From Actinomycetota bacterium (lineage in GTDB: Bacteria; Actinomycetota; Acidimicrobiia; Acidimicrobiales; Aldehydirespiratoraceae), in the NCBI GenBank assembly GCA_029979265.1, contig JAPOHW010000003.1, forward strand, positions 1 through 64,000: DNA of 64,000 nt, read 5' to 3'. Positions within the stretch are counted from its first letter, which is position 1; the number at the start of each line of letters is the position of its first letter. Below, one piece after another: positions 15,845-24,563 of the stretch. The translations under genes and the position numbers were made by a program. Under the pieces are notes generated by a model. That model was given only the letters and a program-made list of their open reading frames with translations, did no database searches and was not told where the DNA came from.

Positions 15845-18800
15845 ATGGGTTTTGACAATCCCGGGATCTCGTGGGGAGAGCTCGAGCGCCGTCTCTCGGA
15901 TCGGCCGGCCACCGGTCGCGTGGGTGACCTGCGGGTCGGCGATGGAAGCGACAGCCCGGCCTGGTCGCGCACCCGAGAGCCCTACACGCCGCCGTCCGGG
16001 GCCCGTCGTCGAGGTGAGGTCCCATACGCCGAGTTGCATTGCCACTCGAACTTTTCGTTTCTCGACGGTGCTTCTCATCCCGAGGAGTTGGCCGAGGAGG
16101 CAGCACGGCTCGGACTCGAAGCGCTGGCTCTCACCGATCACAACGGCTTCTATGGGGTCGTCCGGTTTTCCGAGGCAGCCAAAGCAGTCGGGCTGCCGAC
16201 CATTTTCGGTGCCGAACTCACGTTGTCGCCGTCGCCGAGGTCGGTCCGGTCCGGCCCGGCTCGACGAGCCCCGATCGATCTCCGTCGTCCTGGGCCTGCC
16301 GATCCGGAAGGGAAGCACATCCTGATCCTCGCCCGAGGACCCGAAGGGTACGCCCGGCTCGGTCGAGCGATCAGTGAGGGGCAGTTGGCCGGCGAGAAAG
16401 GGGCACCTCGGATCCCGTACGAACGATTGGTCGAACTCGCCGGCGTCGGCACCGGTGATCACTGGGCGGTACTCACTGCGTGTCGCAAAGGTCCGGTACC
16501 TGCTGCGCTCACCGCCGAAGGGCCGGCTGCGGGGCGGCGAGAACTCGAACGGCTGGTCAGCGATTTCGGCCACCAAAACGTGTTCGTCGAACTGTGGGAT
16601 CACGGTCTGCCACTCGATTCGGTTCGCAACGATGCCCTCGCCGAACTTGCGATGTCGTGTGGAGTCGATGTCGTCGCCACCGCCAACGCCCATCATCATT
16701 CGGTCGCCCGGAAGCGGCTCGCTTCCGCGCTGGCCGCAGTACGTGCCCGACGGAGCCTCGACGAGATCGATGGTTGGCTTCCCCCGGTAGGTATGCATCT
16801 GCGGTCGGGCGCCGAGCAGGCGGCCCGGTTCGCCCGCTATCCCGGAGCGGTGCAGCGGGCAGCCAAACTGGGACTCGAGTGTGCGTTCGACCTCTCGTTG
16901 GTCGCCCCGGATCTGCCGCCGTACCCCTGTCCCGACGGACTCGACGAGATGGGATTTCTCCGCCGTCTGGTCGAGGAGGGCGGTACTCGCCGATACGGAC
17001 CCCGGACCGAGGAGCGGATCGAGGGGGCATGGGCCCAACTCGATCGTGAGCTCGACCTCATCCACGATCTCAACTTCCCCGGCTACTTCTTGGTGGTGTG
17101 GGATGTCGTCGACTTCTGTCGGCGTGCCAACATCTTCTGTCAAGGCCGGGGTTCGGCGGCGAACTCCGCAGTGTGCTTCGCCCTCGGTATCACCAACGCT
17201 GATGCCGTGTCGCTCGGTCTGCTGTTCGAGCGGTTCCTGTCACCGGAGCGAGACGGCCCACCCGACATCGACATCGACATCGAGTCAGACCGACGCGAAG
17301 AGGTCATCCAGTATGTCTATGGCAAGCACGGCCGCCATCACTGTGCTCAGGTCGCCAATGTCATCACCTATCGCTCCAAGTCGGCGATCCGCGATATGGC
17401 CAAGGCGCTCGGGTATGCCCAAGGCCAGCAGGACGCCTTCTCCAAACAGGTCGACCGGTGGGGGAGCGTCGCCGCCGGCGCACAAGACCCTGACACCACG
17501 ATTCCGTTGCCGGTACTGGAGTTGGCGGCGGAGGTGGAGCACTTCCCCCGTCATCTCGGCATCCACTCCGGAGGCATGGTCATGTGCGATCGGCCGGTGA
17601 TCGAGGTGTGTCCAGTCGAGTGGGGACGTATGGACGATCGAAGCGTCTTGCAGTGGGACAAGGACGATTGTGCGGCTGCCGGTCTCGTGAAGTTCGATCT
17701 GCTCGGGCTCGGGATGCTGTCGGTGTTGCACTACGCCATCGACCTCATTGCCGATCACCATGGTGTCGAAGTCGATCTTGCGACCCTCCCCCAGGAGTCC
17801 GAGGTGTACGACATGCTGCAGCGGGCCGACTCGATCGGTGTCTTCCAGATCGAGTCTCGAGCCCAGATGGCCACCCTGCCTCGGCTCAAACCGCGCTGTT
17901 TCTACGACCTCGTCGTCGAGGTTGCCCTCATCCGCCCGGGTCCGATTCAGGGTGGATCGGTGCACCCGTACATTCGACGCCGCAATGGACTGGAACCGGT
18001 CACCTACCTTCACCCACTGCTCGAGAACGCACTTGCCAAGACCCTCGGTGTGCCGCTGTTCCAGGAGCAGCTCATGCAGATCGCGATCGATGTCGGCAAC
18101 TTCACGCCGGCTGATGCCGACCAGCTCCGCCAAGCCGTTGGTTCCAAACGAAGCAAGGAGCGTATGGAGCAGCTCAAGGCTCGCTTCTTCGATGGCATGC
18201 GTGAGAACGGCATCCCCGACGACATCGGTGAACAGATCTGGCTCAAGCTCGCTGCCTTCGCCAACTACGGGTTTCCCGAGAGCCACTCGGTGTCGTTCTC
18301 CTATCTCGTCTACGCCTCGGCATGGATCAAGTACCACTACCCGGCCGCCTTTTGTGCCGCTCTGCTCAAGGCGCAGCCGATGGGCTTCTGGTCGCCTCAC
18401 ACGCTGGTCGGCGATGCCCGACGGCACGGCGTTGTCGTGCACACCCCCGACCTCAACGCATCGGCGGCAATGGCCACACTCGAGCCGTGCCCACGCAGTA
18501 CCGGTGGCGTCGCCGTCCGTCTCGGGATCGACTATGTGCGTGGTATCGGGCTCGAGTTGGCCGAGAAGATCGATGACCTTCGGCCGTATTCGTCGGTCGA
18601 GGATCTCCGTCGTCGGGTGCCGAAGCTGTCGCTCGCGCATCTCGAAGCACTGGCGACATCGGGTGCATTTGGTTGTTTCGGCATCGACCGTCGGTCAGCG
18701 TTGTGGTCGGCCGGTGCCATGGCGCAGACCGCCTCGGATCGTCTTCCTGGCATCGTCACTGGGGTCGAGGCACCCCCACTGCCTGGGATGTCGCCCCGAG

Positions 18801-19201
18801 AGTTGGCCCATGCCGACCTGTGGGCCACCGGTGTCGCCCCTGATGGACATCCCACCAGTTTCATCCGCCATGAGCTCTCCCAGATGGGTGTGGTCACCTC
18901 GGCCGGGTTGGTCGATCATCCGGCAGGCGAGAGGGTCACCGTTGGGGGAGTGGTCACCCATCGCCAACGTCCAGCAACCGCTGGAGGTACCACCTTTCTC
19001 AACCTCGAAGACGAAACCGGCCTCATCAACGTCGTCATCTCCAAGGGTTGCTGGGAGCGCTACAAGCGAGAGGCCCGAGGGGCACCGGCACTGCTCGTCA
19101 AGGGTCGCCTCGAGAAAGAAGAGGGCGTGATCAACGTCGTCGCTGACCGTCTCGAACCACTCCCGGTCGGTGCCGCCCCCGCATCGCGCGACTTCCGCTG
19201 A
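15845..19201 (+). CDS. dnaE2: Error-prone DNA polymerase DnaE2
   Basis: C-family polymerase of 1118 residues, the length of DnaE2. The N-terminal PHP domain starts YAELHCHSNFSFLDGASHPEE and continues LALTDHNGFYGVVRF. The polymerase core has GYFLVVWDVVDF, CQGRGSAANSAVCF and the catalytic PDIDIDIESDRREE. The fingers region has FQIESRAQMATLPRL. A C-terminal OB domain holds TVGGVVTHRQRPATAGG and FLNLEDETGLINVV. The ATG at 15845 is set by the leaderless promoter and LexA box. Together with imuA and imuB it forms the SOS translesion mutasome. The frame open from 15536 upstream is rejected. Confidence 0.96.
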   Translation: MGFDNPGISWGELERRLSDRPATGRVGDLRVGDGSDSPAWSRTREPYTPPSGARRRGEVPYAELHCHSNFSFLDGASHPEELAEEAARLGLEALALTDHNGFYGVVRFSEAAKAVGLPTIFGAELTLSPSPRSVRSGPARRAPIDLRRPGPADPEGKHILILARGPEGYARLGRAISEGQLAGEKGAPRIPYERLVELAGVGTGDHWAVLTACRKGPVPAALTAEGPAAGRRELERLVSDFGHQNVFVELWDHGLPLDSVRNDALAELAMSCGVDVVATANAHHHSVARKRLASALAAVRARRSLDEIDGWLPPVGMHLRSGAEQAARFARYPGAVQRAAKLGLECAFDLSLVAPDLPPYPCPDGLDEMGFLRRLVEEGGTRRYGPRTEERIEGAWAQLDRELDLIHDLNFPGYFLVVWDVVDFCRRANIFCQGRGSAANSAVCFALGITNADAVSLGLLFERFLSPERDGPPDIDIDIESDRREEVIQYVYGKHGRHHCAQVANVITYRSKSAIRDMAKALGYAQGQQDAFSKQVDRWGSVAAGAQDPDTTIPLPVLELAAEVEHFPRHLGIHSGGMVMCDRPVIEVCPVEWGRMDDRSVLQWDKDDCAAAGLVKFDLLGLGMLSVLHYAIDLIADHHGVEVDLATLPQESEVYDMLQRADSIGVFQIESRAQMATLPRLKPRCFYDLVVEVALIRPGPIQGGSVHPYIRRRNGLEPVTYLHPLLENALAKTLGVPLFQEQLMQIAIDVGNFTPADADQLRQAVGSKRSKERMEQLKARFFDGMRENGIPDDIGEQIWLKLAAFANYGFPESHSVSFSYLVYASAWIKYHYPAAFCAALLKAQPMGFWSPHTLVGDARRHGVVVHTPDLNASAAMATLEPCPRSTGGVAVRLGIDYVRGIGLELAEKIDDLRPYSSVEDLRRRVPKLSLAHLEALATSGAFGCFGIDRRSALWSAGAMAQTASDRLPGIVTGVEAPPLPGMSPRELAHADLWATGVAPDGHPTSFIRHELSQMGVVTSAGLVDHPAGERVTVGGVVTHRQRPATAGGTTFLNLEDETGLINVVISKGCWERYKREARGAPALLVKGRLEKEEGVINVVADRLEPLPVGAAPASRDFR

Positions 19202-19345
19202 CCGCTCGTCGCTGGCTCGGAGCGTCCAACGCTCGGCAGATGGAGGACTGAACCGTTCCCCGCAACAGCCACGATCTTCAACGGCATCGTCGACGGTCGG
19301 TCTGCCGGTGCGTAGCGTCGAGGCAGTCGACTCCCCGGAGGTGAG

Positions 19346-20293
19346 ATGCAAACCCGAATAACCGAGATGCTCGGGATCGAGATCCCCATCGTGCAGGCAC
19401 CGATGGGATGGATTGCACGATCACAGCTTGCGTCTGCGGTCTCGAATGCCGGTGGGCTCGGGATCATCGAGACGTCGTCGGGAGAACTCGATGCCATCAA
19501 GGGGGAGGTGGCGAAGATGCGATCGATGACCGATCGACCGTTCGGCATGAACCTCGCCCAACTCTTCATCCGTGACCCGCTGTCGATGGTCGACTTCGTG
19601 GCAGAGAACGAGATCTCGTTCGTGACCACATCGGCGGGCGATCCGTCGGTCCTCGTTCCGCGGCTCAAGGACCTCGGGATCACCGTCTTCCACGTCGTTC
19701 CGACGATCCGCGGCGCGCAGAAGGCGATCGATGCGGGGGTCGACGGACTCGTGGTCGAAGGAGCGGAGGGAGGCGGGTTCAAGAATGCCGACGGGGCATC
19801 GTGCCTGGTGCTCGTGCCCGAGATCGCTGAGCGGTTCGACGTACCGATCATCGCAGCCGGTGGGTTCGTCGATGGGCGCTCGATGGCTGCGGCGTTCGCG
19901 TTGGGGGCCGATGGTGTGCAGATGGGCACTCGGATGGTGTCGTCCGTCGAGTCGCCGATCCACGACAACTGGAAGCAATCGATCGTCGATGGCTCCGAGG
20001 TCGACACGGTCATCGTCAATCGTCACAACCGCCCGGCCATGCGCGTGTGGGCGAGCGAGAAGGCCAGAGCGCTCGATGCGGCCAACGAGCCTGCGCAGCT
20101 GGCACCCGACGCCATGATGGGCACCTATTTCGGTGGCGACATGGAGAGCGGCTTTGCGATGAGCGGACAGGTCCAAGGTCGCATCCATTCGGTGGAGCCG
20201 GTCGCCGAGATTCTGCGGAGGGCCTGGTCCGACTGTCAGTCGGTTCTGCGGGCGCTCGGCACCTCGGTGGCCGATGGTTCGATCTCGAAGTAG
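19346..20293 (+). CDS. Nitronate monooxygenase-like flavoprotein
   Basis: TIM-barrel FMN protein of 315 residues in the nitronate monooxygenase/2-nitropropane dioxygenase superfamily. The N-terminus has LGIEIPIVQAPMGWIA and SNAGGLGIIE. The phosphate-binding end has VEGAEGGGFKN, PIIAAGGFVDGRSMAAAFALGADGVQMGTR. Members oxidise alkyl nitronates or act as NAD(P)H:quinone reductases; the true substrate here is unknown. GGAGGTG upstream supports the ATG. Its last 58 bp overlap the convergent lemA gene. Confidence 0.88.
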   Translation: MQTRITEMLGIEIPIVQAPMGWIARSQLASAVSNAGGLGIIETSSGELDAIKGEVAKMRSMTDRPFGMNLAQLFIRDPLSMVDFVAENEISFVTTSAGDPSVLVPRLKDLGITVFHVVPTIRGAQKAIDAGVDGLVVEGAEGGGFKNADGASCLVLVPEIAERFDVPIIAAGGFVDGRSMAAAFALGADGVQMGTRMVSSVESPIHDNWKQSIVDGSEVDTVIVNRHNRPAMRVWASEKARALDAANEPAQLAPDAMMGTYFGGDMESGFAMSGQVQGRIHSVEPVAEILRRAWSDCQSVLRALGTSVADGSISK

Positions 20294-20790
20294 CTGCGCT
20301 TCGGGAATCGGGCGAGTTTCGCAATCAGGAGCGACGGAATCGATTCGACGCGCCGGTTGTACTCGCGCACATTGCCGTTGAAGAGGCGCCGGGCGGCCTG
20401 GAGTCGGTCCTCGGTTGTGACGAGTTCGTTCTGAAGGTCGAGAAATGCAGCACTCGCCCGCAGCTCGGGATATGCCTCACTGATCGCCAAAAGGTGACGG
20501 AGCTCGACCGTCAGGACGTTCTCGATGCCCTCATGGGCCTCAGGTCCGCCAGAAACGCCTGCCGCGCCAGCGCGGGCTTCGGTCACGTGGCGGAAGGTGT
20601 CCGACTCGTGGGCTGCGTATCCCCGTACGGTCTCGACCAGATTGGGAATCAGCTCGTGACGTCGAGAGAGCTCCGTCTCGACGTTCGACCAGGAGTTGTC
20701 GAGTGTCTGGCGCTGTGCGACGAAGCGGTTGAAGGACACGGTTGCCCAGGCGATGACAACGACGAGAACTCCCAGGATCGCAATGGCCAT
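20236..20790 (-). CDS. LemA family protein
   Basis: A 184-residue LemA protein. A single N-terminal transmembrane helix (AIAILGVLVVVIAWATVSF) is followed by FNRFVAQRQTLDNSWSNVET and the long helical bundle with RRHELIPNLVETVRGYA and ARRLFNGNVREYNRRVESIP, hallmarks of the family. The function of LemA proteins is unsettled. The ATG at 20790 puts the helix at the extreme N-terminus. Its 3' end overlaps the nitronate monooxygenase-like gene in opposite orientation, which is unusual but both frames are convincing. It is divergent from the MgtE-like gene with 37 bp between starts. Confidence 0.9.
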   Translation of the reverse strand: MAIAILGVLVVVIAWATVSFNRFVAQRQTLDNSWSNVETELSRRHELIPNLVETVRGYAAHESDTFRHVTEARAGAAGVSGGPEAHEGIENVLTVELRHLLAISEAYPELRASAAFLDLQNELVTTEDRLQAARRLFNGNVREYNRRVESIPSLLIAKLARFPKRSYFEIEPSATEVPSARRTD

Positions 20791-20827
20791 GTCTTGTAAT
20801 CGGCCGCCCAGACTGCACACTTAGCGG

Positions 20828-22063
20828 GTGGGCCGGTCTCGTGCTGTTCACCTCTCTTGGGTCACCACGGTCGTCGGTGGTGATCGGATCGCGTACCGCA
20901 ACTCCTTGGCTGCTCTCGCGGTTGCTGTCACGGCAAGCCTGGTTGCCGGCATCACGCTTGCGACCACAACCGACACACTCGAAGAACTTCCCGGACTCCT
21001 CCTCCTCGTCCCGGCTGCCCTGGCGGTCAAGGGCAACATCTTCGGGGCACTCGGGAGTCGCTTGGGTACGTCGATCCATGCCGGCGTCTTCCAGTTGAGT
21101 CCTCGCCTCGACACCGTGGTGGGCCAGAACACAGCGGCTGCGTTGGCCCTCAGCCTCGTCGTTTCCGTCGAACTCGCATTGCTCGCCAAGGGAGTCGCAG
21201 TCGTGTTCGATATCACACCGACGATGAGCACGGCCGCCTTCGTCACCGTCAGTGCGCTCGGTGGTGCAATCGCGTCGCTGGTCGTGCTCATCATCACCCT
21301 GCTCCTTGCCGGTGGTTCGGTCCGCTTCGGGTGGGACCTCGATAACGTCGTCGCGCCCCTTGTCACTGCGACCGGTGATGTGATCACCCTCCCTGCCCTG
21401 GTATGGGCGGCCGCCCTGGCCGACATCGGCGGAGTCACGACCACGGTCGCTCTGGTCAGCACTGCGGTGTCGGTGCCGGTTGCGGTGTGGGCACTCTTTT
21501 CACCCCGGCCGGTGCTGCAGTCGATCATGCGCGAGTCACTCCCGATCCTCACGGTGGCATGCGTGGTGGACCTGATCGCTGGCATCACGATCGAGAAGCG
21601 GCTCGACGATTTCGTGGCGTATCCGGTGCTGTTGATCCTGCTCCCAGGCTTTCTCGGAACCGCAGGTGCGCTGGGTGGGGTGCTGTCCAGTCGCTTGGCC
21701 ACGAAGGTCCACCTCGGCTTGATCAGCCCCGGCGCACGACCGAGGGGACAGGCTGGCAGTGATCTCGTGATGGTGGTGTCGTTGTGTCTCCCTGCCTTCG
21801 CACTCGCCGGGATCGTTGCCGAACTGGGTGGTCTGCTCACCGGTCAGAGCAGCCCCGGACTCTGGCAGATCGTCGCCGTCTCGATGCTGGGGGGCCTGCT
21901 CGCGACGTTCGCAGTGATGATCGTGGCTTACTACACGACCGTGGTCGCCATAAGGTTCGGGCTCGATCCGGATACCTACGGCATTCCGATGGTGACGTCA
22001 TCGCTCGACTTCGTCGGTGCGTTCACCCTGATTCTCGCCCTCGTCGTCGTGGGCGTTGCATGA
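20828..22063 (+). CDS. Duplicated MgtE-type divalent cation transporter
   Basis: A 411-residue membrane protein built from two MgtE transmembrane domains. The internal repeat is clear: SRLGTSIHAG near residue 78 and SRLATKVHLG near residue 290, plus LVTATGDVITLPA and MVTSSLDFVGAFT in the corresponding later helices. There is no N-terminal MgtE cytosolic (CBS) regulatory domain, so it resembles the short archaeal and SLC41-like arrangement. It probably moves Mg2+ or a related cation. GTG start at 20828. The stop overlaps a possible start of the next gene (ATGA at 22060), tying it to the PhoU/RCK_C protein that likely regulates it. Confidence 0.85.
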   Translation: MGRSRAVHLSWVTTVVGGDRIAYRNSLAALAVAVTASLVAGITLATTTDTLEELPGLLLLVPAALAVKGNIFGALGSRLGTSIHAGVFQLSPRLDTVVGQNTAAALALSLVVSVELALLAKGVAVVFDITPTMSTAAFVTVSALGGAIASLVVLIITLLLAGGSVRFGWDLDNVVAPLVTATGDVITLPALVWAAALADIGGVTTTVALVSTAVSVPVAVWALFSPRPVLQSIMRESLPILTVACVVDLIAGITIEKRLDDFVAYPVLLILLPGFLGTAGALGGVLSSRLATKVHLGLISPGARPRGQAGSDLVMVVSLCLPAFALAGIVAELGGLLTGQSSPGLWQIVAVSMLGGLLATFAVMIVAYYTTVVAIRFGLDPDTYGIPMVTSSLDFVGAFTLILALVVVGVA

Positions 22064-22080
22064 TTGGTCAGGAGACTCAG

Positions 22081-23313
22081 ATGGATGACAGACCCCGAAA
22101 TCTCCGCGAGATGCTCGCCGAGGCGAAGGACAGCTCGGAGCTGATGGTCGACCTCGCCTACGCCGCGCTCTATTTCGGTGATCCGGAGATGGCTGGTGAG
22201 GTCGTTGCCATCGAGGAAACGCTCAGTGATCTCGTCCACGACATGCGTGGCGTCTGCATCATGGCGGTGCGGAACCCGCGCGAGTCCGACGGCATGTCGT
22301 CGGTGCTGCAGGTCATCTCTGCGATTGAACGGATTGCAAACGACGCAGTCGACATTGCTCGGATCGTCACTCACAACGTCGGTATTCCGGTCCAACTCGT
22401 CGCCCGACTCTCTGCAGCCGAGGAGATCAGCCACCGAGTGTTGGTCAACGAGGGCAGCCTCCTTGCCCATCGTCCGCTGGCGGATCATGAGTTGCCGGTT
22501 CAGACGGGGATGCGGGTGATGGCGGTTCGCCGAGAGCGTCGATGGCTCACCGATATCGACGGCGACCTCGTCATTGTGCCCGGTGATGCTCTGTTCCTGC
22601 GGGGTTCGCCGGACGGCATCAGCCGGCTGCGAGAGTTGGCGGCGGCGGAGCGTTGGATGCCGCCGCATCTCAGCGACGATCCCTTCGCAAGCGACCTCGA
22701 CCGGGCCGTGGATGTCCTGGTCGAGATGAAGAACCTTTCTGAGGTTGCCGTGGGACTTGCGTACTCGGCCCTGGTGCTGGGCGATCGAGGCCTCGCCGCA
22801 GAGGTTCGTCAACTCGAGGATCGTCTCGACGACATGAAGGATCGACTCGAGCTCTGGGTGCTGCGTGCTGCGAGTGGGAACCCCGACCCCTCGCCGCTTC
22901 GCGGCCTGCTGCACCTGTCACAAGCGGCCGAGGACATCGGCGACCAAGCCCAGGCGATGGTGTGGCTCATCGAGCAACAAGAGGATGTGCATCCGATTCT
23001 TGGTCTTGCGTTGGGTGATTCCAATGAGGTGGTCGTCCGATTGCCGGTGGCCCCCGGCTGTGATGCGGACGGCCAATTGCTGTCGGATCTCCAGCTCAAC
23101 ATCGAGCCCGGGTTCACCGTCCTTGCGATCCGCCGGGGTGGCAGATACCTGTACCGACCGCAGGGGCACGCGCGTCTGCAGCCCGATGACGAACTGATCG
23201 CCAGCGGCCCTGACGAGGGACGCGAACTGCTCGCCCTTCGCTGTGGGTGGCGGCTCGTTGGTGCGGGTGGTGACGCACAGATGGAGCTCGAACCGGTCCA
23301 GGCCACGACCTGA
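22081..23313 (+). CDS. Duplicated PhoU / RCK_C (TrkA-C) domain protein
   Basis: A 410-residue soluble protein with two similar halves. Each starts with a PhoU-like helical domain (LAEAKDSSELMVDLAYAALYFG near residue 10; LVEMKNLSEVAVGLAYSALVLG near residue 215) and ends in an RCK_C/TrkA-C beta domain (MRVMAVRRERRWL...GDALFLRG; FTVLAIRRGGRYL...DDELIASG). RCK_C domains bind small ligands such as cyclic di-AMP and gate transporters. Pairing with the upstream MgtE-like gene suggests a regulatory subunit. AGGAG at 22070-22074 supports ATG 22081; ATG 22060 inside the mgtE stop is an alternative. Confidence 0.85.
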   Translation: MDDRPRNLREMLAEAKDSSELMVDLAYAALYFGDPEMAGEVVAIEETLSDLVHDMRGVCIMAVRNPRESDGMSSVLQVISAIERIANDAVDIARIVTHNVGIPVQLVARLSAAEEISHRVLVNEGSLLAHRPLADHELPVQTGMRVMAVRRERRWLTDIDGDLVIVPGDALFLRGSPDGISRLRELAAAERWMPPHLSDDPFASDLDRAVDVLVEMKNLSEVAVGLAYSALVLGDRGLAAEVRQLEDRLDDMKDRLELWVLRAASGNPDPSPLRGLLHLSQAAEDIGDQAQAMVWLIEQQEDVHPILGLALGDSNEVVVRLPVAPGCDADGQLLSDLQLNIEPGFTVLAIRRGGRYLYRPQGHARLQPDDELIASGPDEGRELLALRCGWRLVGAGGDAQMELEPVQATT

Positions 23314-23328
23314 GTACCCTTCCATCCC

Positions 23329-24204
23329 ATGTCCGAGCCGCTCTGCATCCTCACCGTGCATGCACATCCTGACGATGAGGCCTCCAAAGGGGCTGCCACC
23401 ATCGCCCGGTACCGAGCGGAGGGCATCCGCACGGTGCTCGTCTGTTGCACCGGTGGCGAGGAGGGCGACATTTTGAACCCCGCCATGGATCGGGCCGAGG
23501 TCAAGGACAACCTCGGCGCGGTTCGGCGTGACGAACTTGCGAAGGCAGCCGACATCATCGGGTACGAGACCGTTCACATGCTCGGCTACCGCGACTCGGG
23601 GATGCCTGACAGCGATGCCAACTTCCACCCGGAGTGCTTCGCGGTTGCGTCACTCGACGAGGCGGTTGACCGGCTCGTGGTGCTGCTCCGGCTCGAGCGA
23701 CCGCAGGTGGTCGTGACCTATCCGGACGAGCAGGGAACGTACAACCATCCCGACCATCTCCGGGTCTATGAGATCACCCATCCGGCGACCGAACGTGCTG
23801 CCGATCCCTCCTACCGTCCCGAGCTCGGCGAGGCGTGGTCGGTGAAGAAGACCTACTACTCGACATGGTCTCGAGCTCGCATCGCTGCGCGCCACCAGGC
23901 CTTCCTCGATCACGGTCTCGAGTCACCGTACGACGAGCGGTGGCTCGATCGCCCCGATACCGATCACCAGATCACGACCCGGGTATCGATCGAGGGCTAC
24001 GCCCATGTGCGTCGGGAGGGGCTGCTCGCCCACGCCACCCAAATCGACCCTGACTCGAAGTTCTGGTTCGGCTTGCCTCCCGACGTCGACGAGACGATCC
24101 ACACCGTCGACGACTACCGCCTGGCTCGGGGCCATGAGTACTCCGAACTGCCAGAGGACGACCTCTTCGCCGGTCTGCGTGCTGCGGTCGAGATCAGCTC
24201 ATGA
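23329..24204 (+). CDS. mca: Mycothiol S-conjugate amidase Mca
   Basis: PIG-L/LmbE zinc hydrolase of 291 residues that cleaves mycothiol S-conjugates to a mercapturic acid and GlcN-inositol. Zinc-site motifs are AHPDDEASKGAA at residue 12 and TYNHPDHLRVYE in the middle. LGYRDSGMPDSDANFHPECF and the C-terminal ATQIDPDSKFWFGLP are Mca-like rather than MshB-like, and the length fits Mca. It implies that the organism makes mycothiol. The stop overlaps the next ATG (ATGA). Confidence 0.9.
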   Translation: MSEPLCILTVHAHPDDEASKGAATIARYRAEGIRTVLVCCTGGEEGDILNPAMDRAEVKDNLGAVRRDELAKAADIIGYETVHMLGYRDSGMPDSDANFHPECFAVASLDEAVDRLVVLLRLERPQVVVTYPDEQGTYNHPDHLRVYEITHPATERAADPSYRPELGEAWSVKKTYYSTWSRARIAARHQAFLDHGLESPYDERWLDRPDTDHQITTRVSIEGYAHVRREGLLAHATQIDPDSKFWFGLPPDVDETIHTVDDYRLARGHEYSELPEDDLFAGLRAAVEISS

Positions 24205-24563
24205 CGCTTCCCCTGTCCGCCGAGTGGTTTGCGACCACGGCGCCGTTGCTCGGCGGGCTGAACTCGGCCGGAAGTGTCGATGCACTCATGCAGTACGTCG
24301 TTGCGTCGACGCCGGAGGGGAAGGTGACGTTTCATGTCGTCGTTGCCGGCGGCGTGGTGACCGAACTCGCGCCTGGCAAGGTCGATGCACCTGACATCGT
24401 CGTGTCGTGTACCTACGAGCAGTTTCTCGATGTGCTGGAGGGGCGCAAGACCGCCGATGTTGCGTTCATGGATGCCTCATGGAAGGTCGAGGGGGACCAC
24501 AAGCGCTGGCTCATCGATCTGCGACCGGTGCGTGAGGCGGCCCTCGCGGCGCTGTCGGTCTAA
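24201..24563 (+). CDS. SCP2 sterol-carrier-domain protein
   Basis: A 120-residue stand-alone SCP2-like protein. The fold pattern is visible as VTFHVVVAGGVVTELAPGK, then DIVVSCTYEQFLDVLEGRKTADVAFMDASWKVEGD. SCP2 domains hold hydrophobic ligands or fuse to enzymes; stand-alone actinobacterial copies are mostly uncharacterised. It is translationally coupled to mca by ATGA. Its last 4 bp overlap the convergent deacetylase gene. Confidence 0.82.
   Translation: MTLPLSAEWFATTAPLLGGLNSAGSVDALMQYVVASTPEGKVTFHVVVAGGVVTELAPGKVDAPDIVVSCTYEQFLDVLEGRKTADVAFMDASWKVEGDHKRWLIDLRPVREAALAALSV

Noticed and set aside
14676-16106. 476-residue minus-strand frame across the membrane protein and dnaE2 start
   Set aside because: It crosses the LexA box and dnaE2 start and shows no domain; shadow frame.
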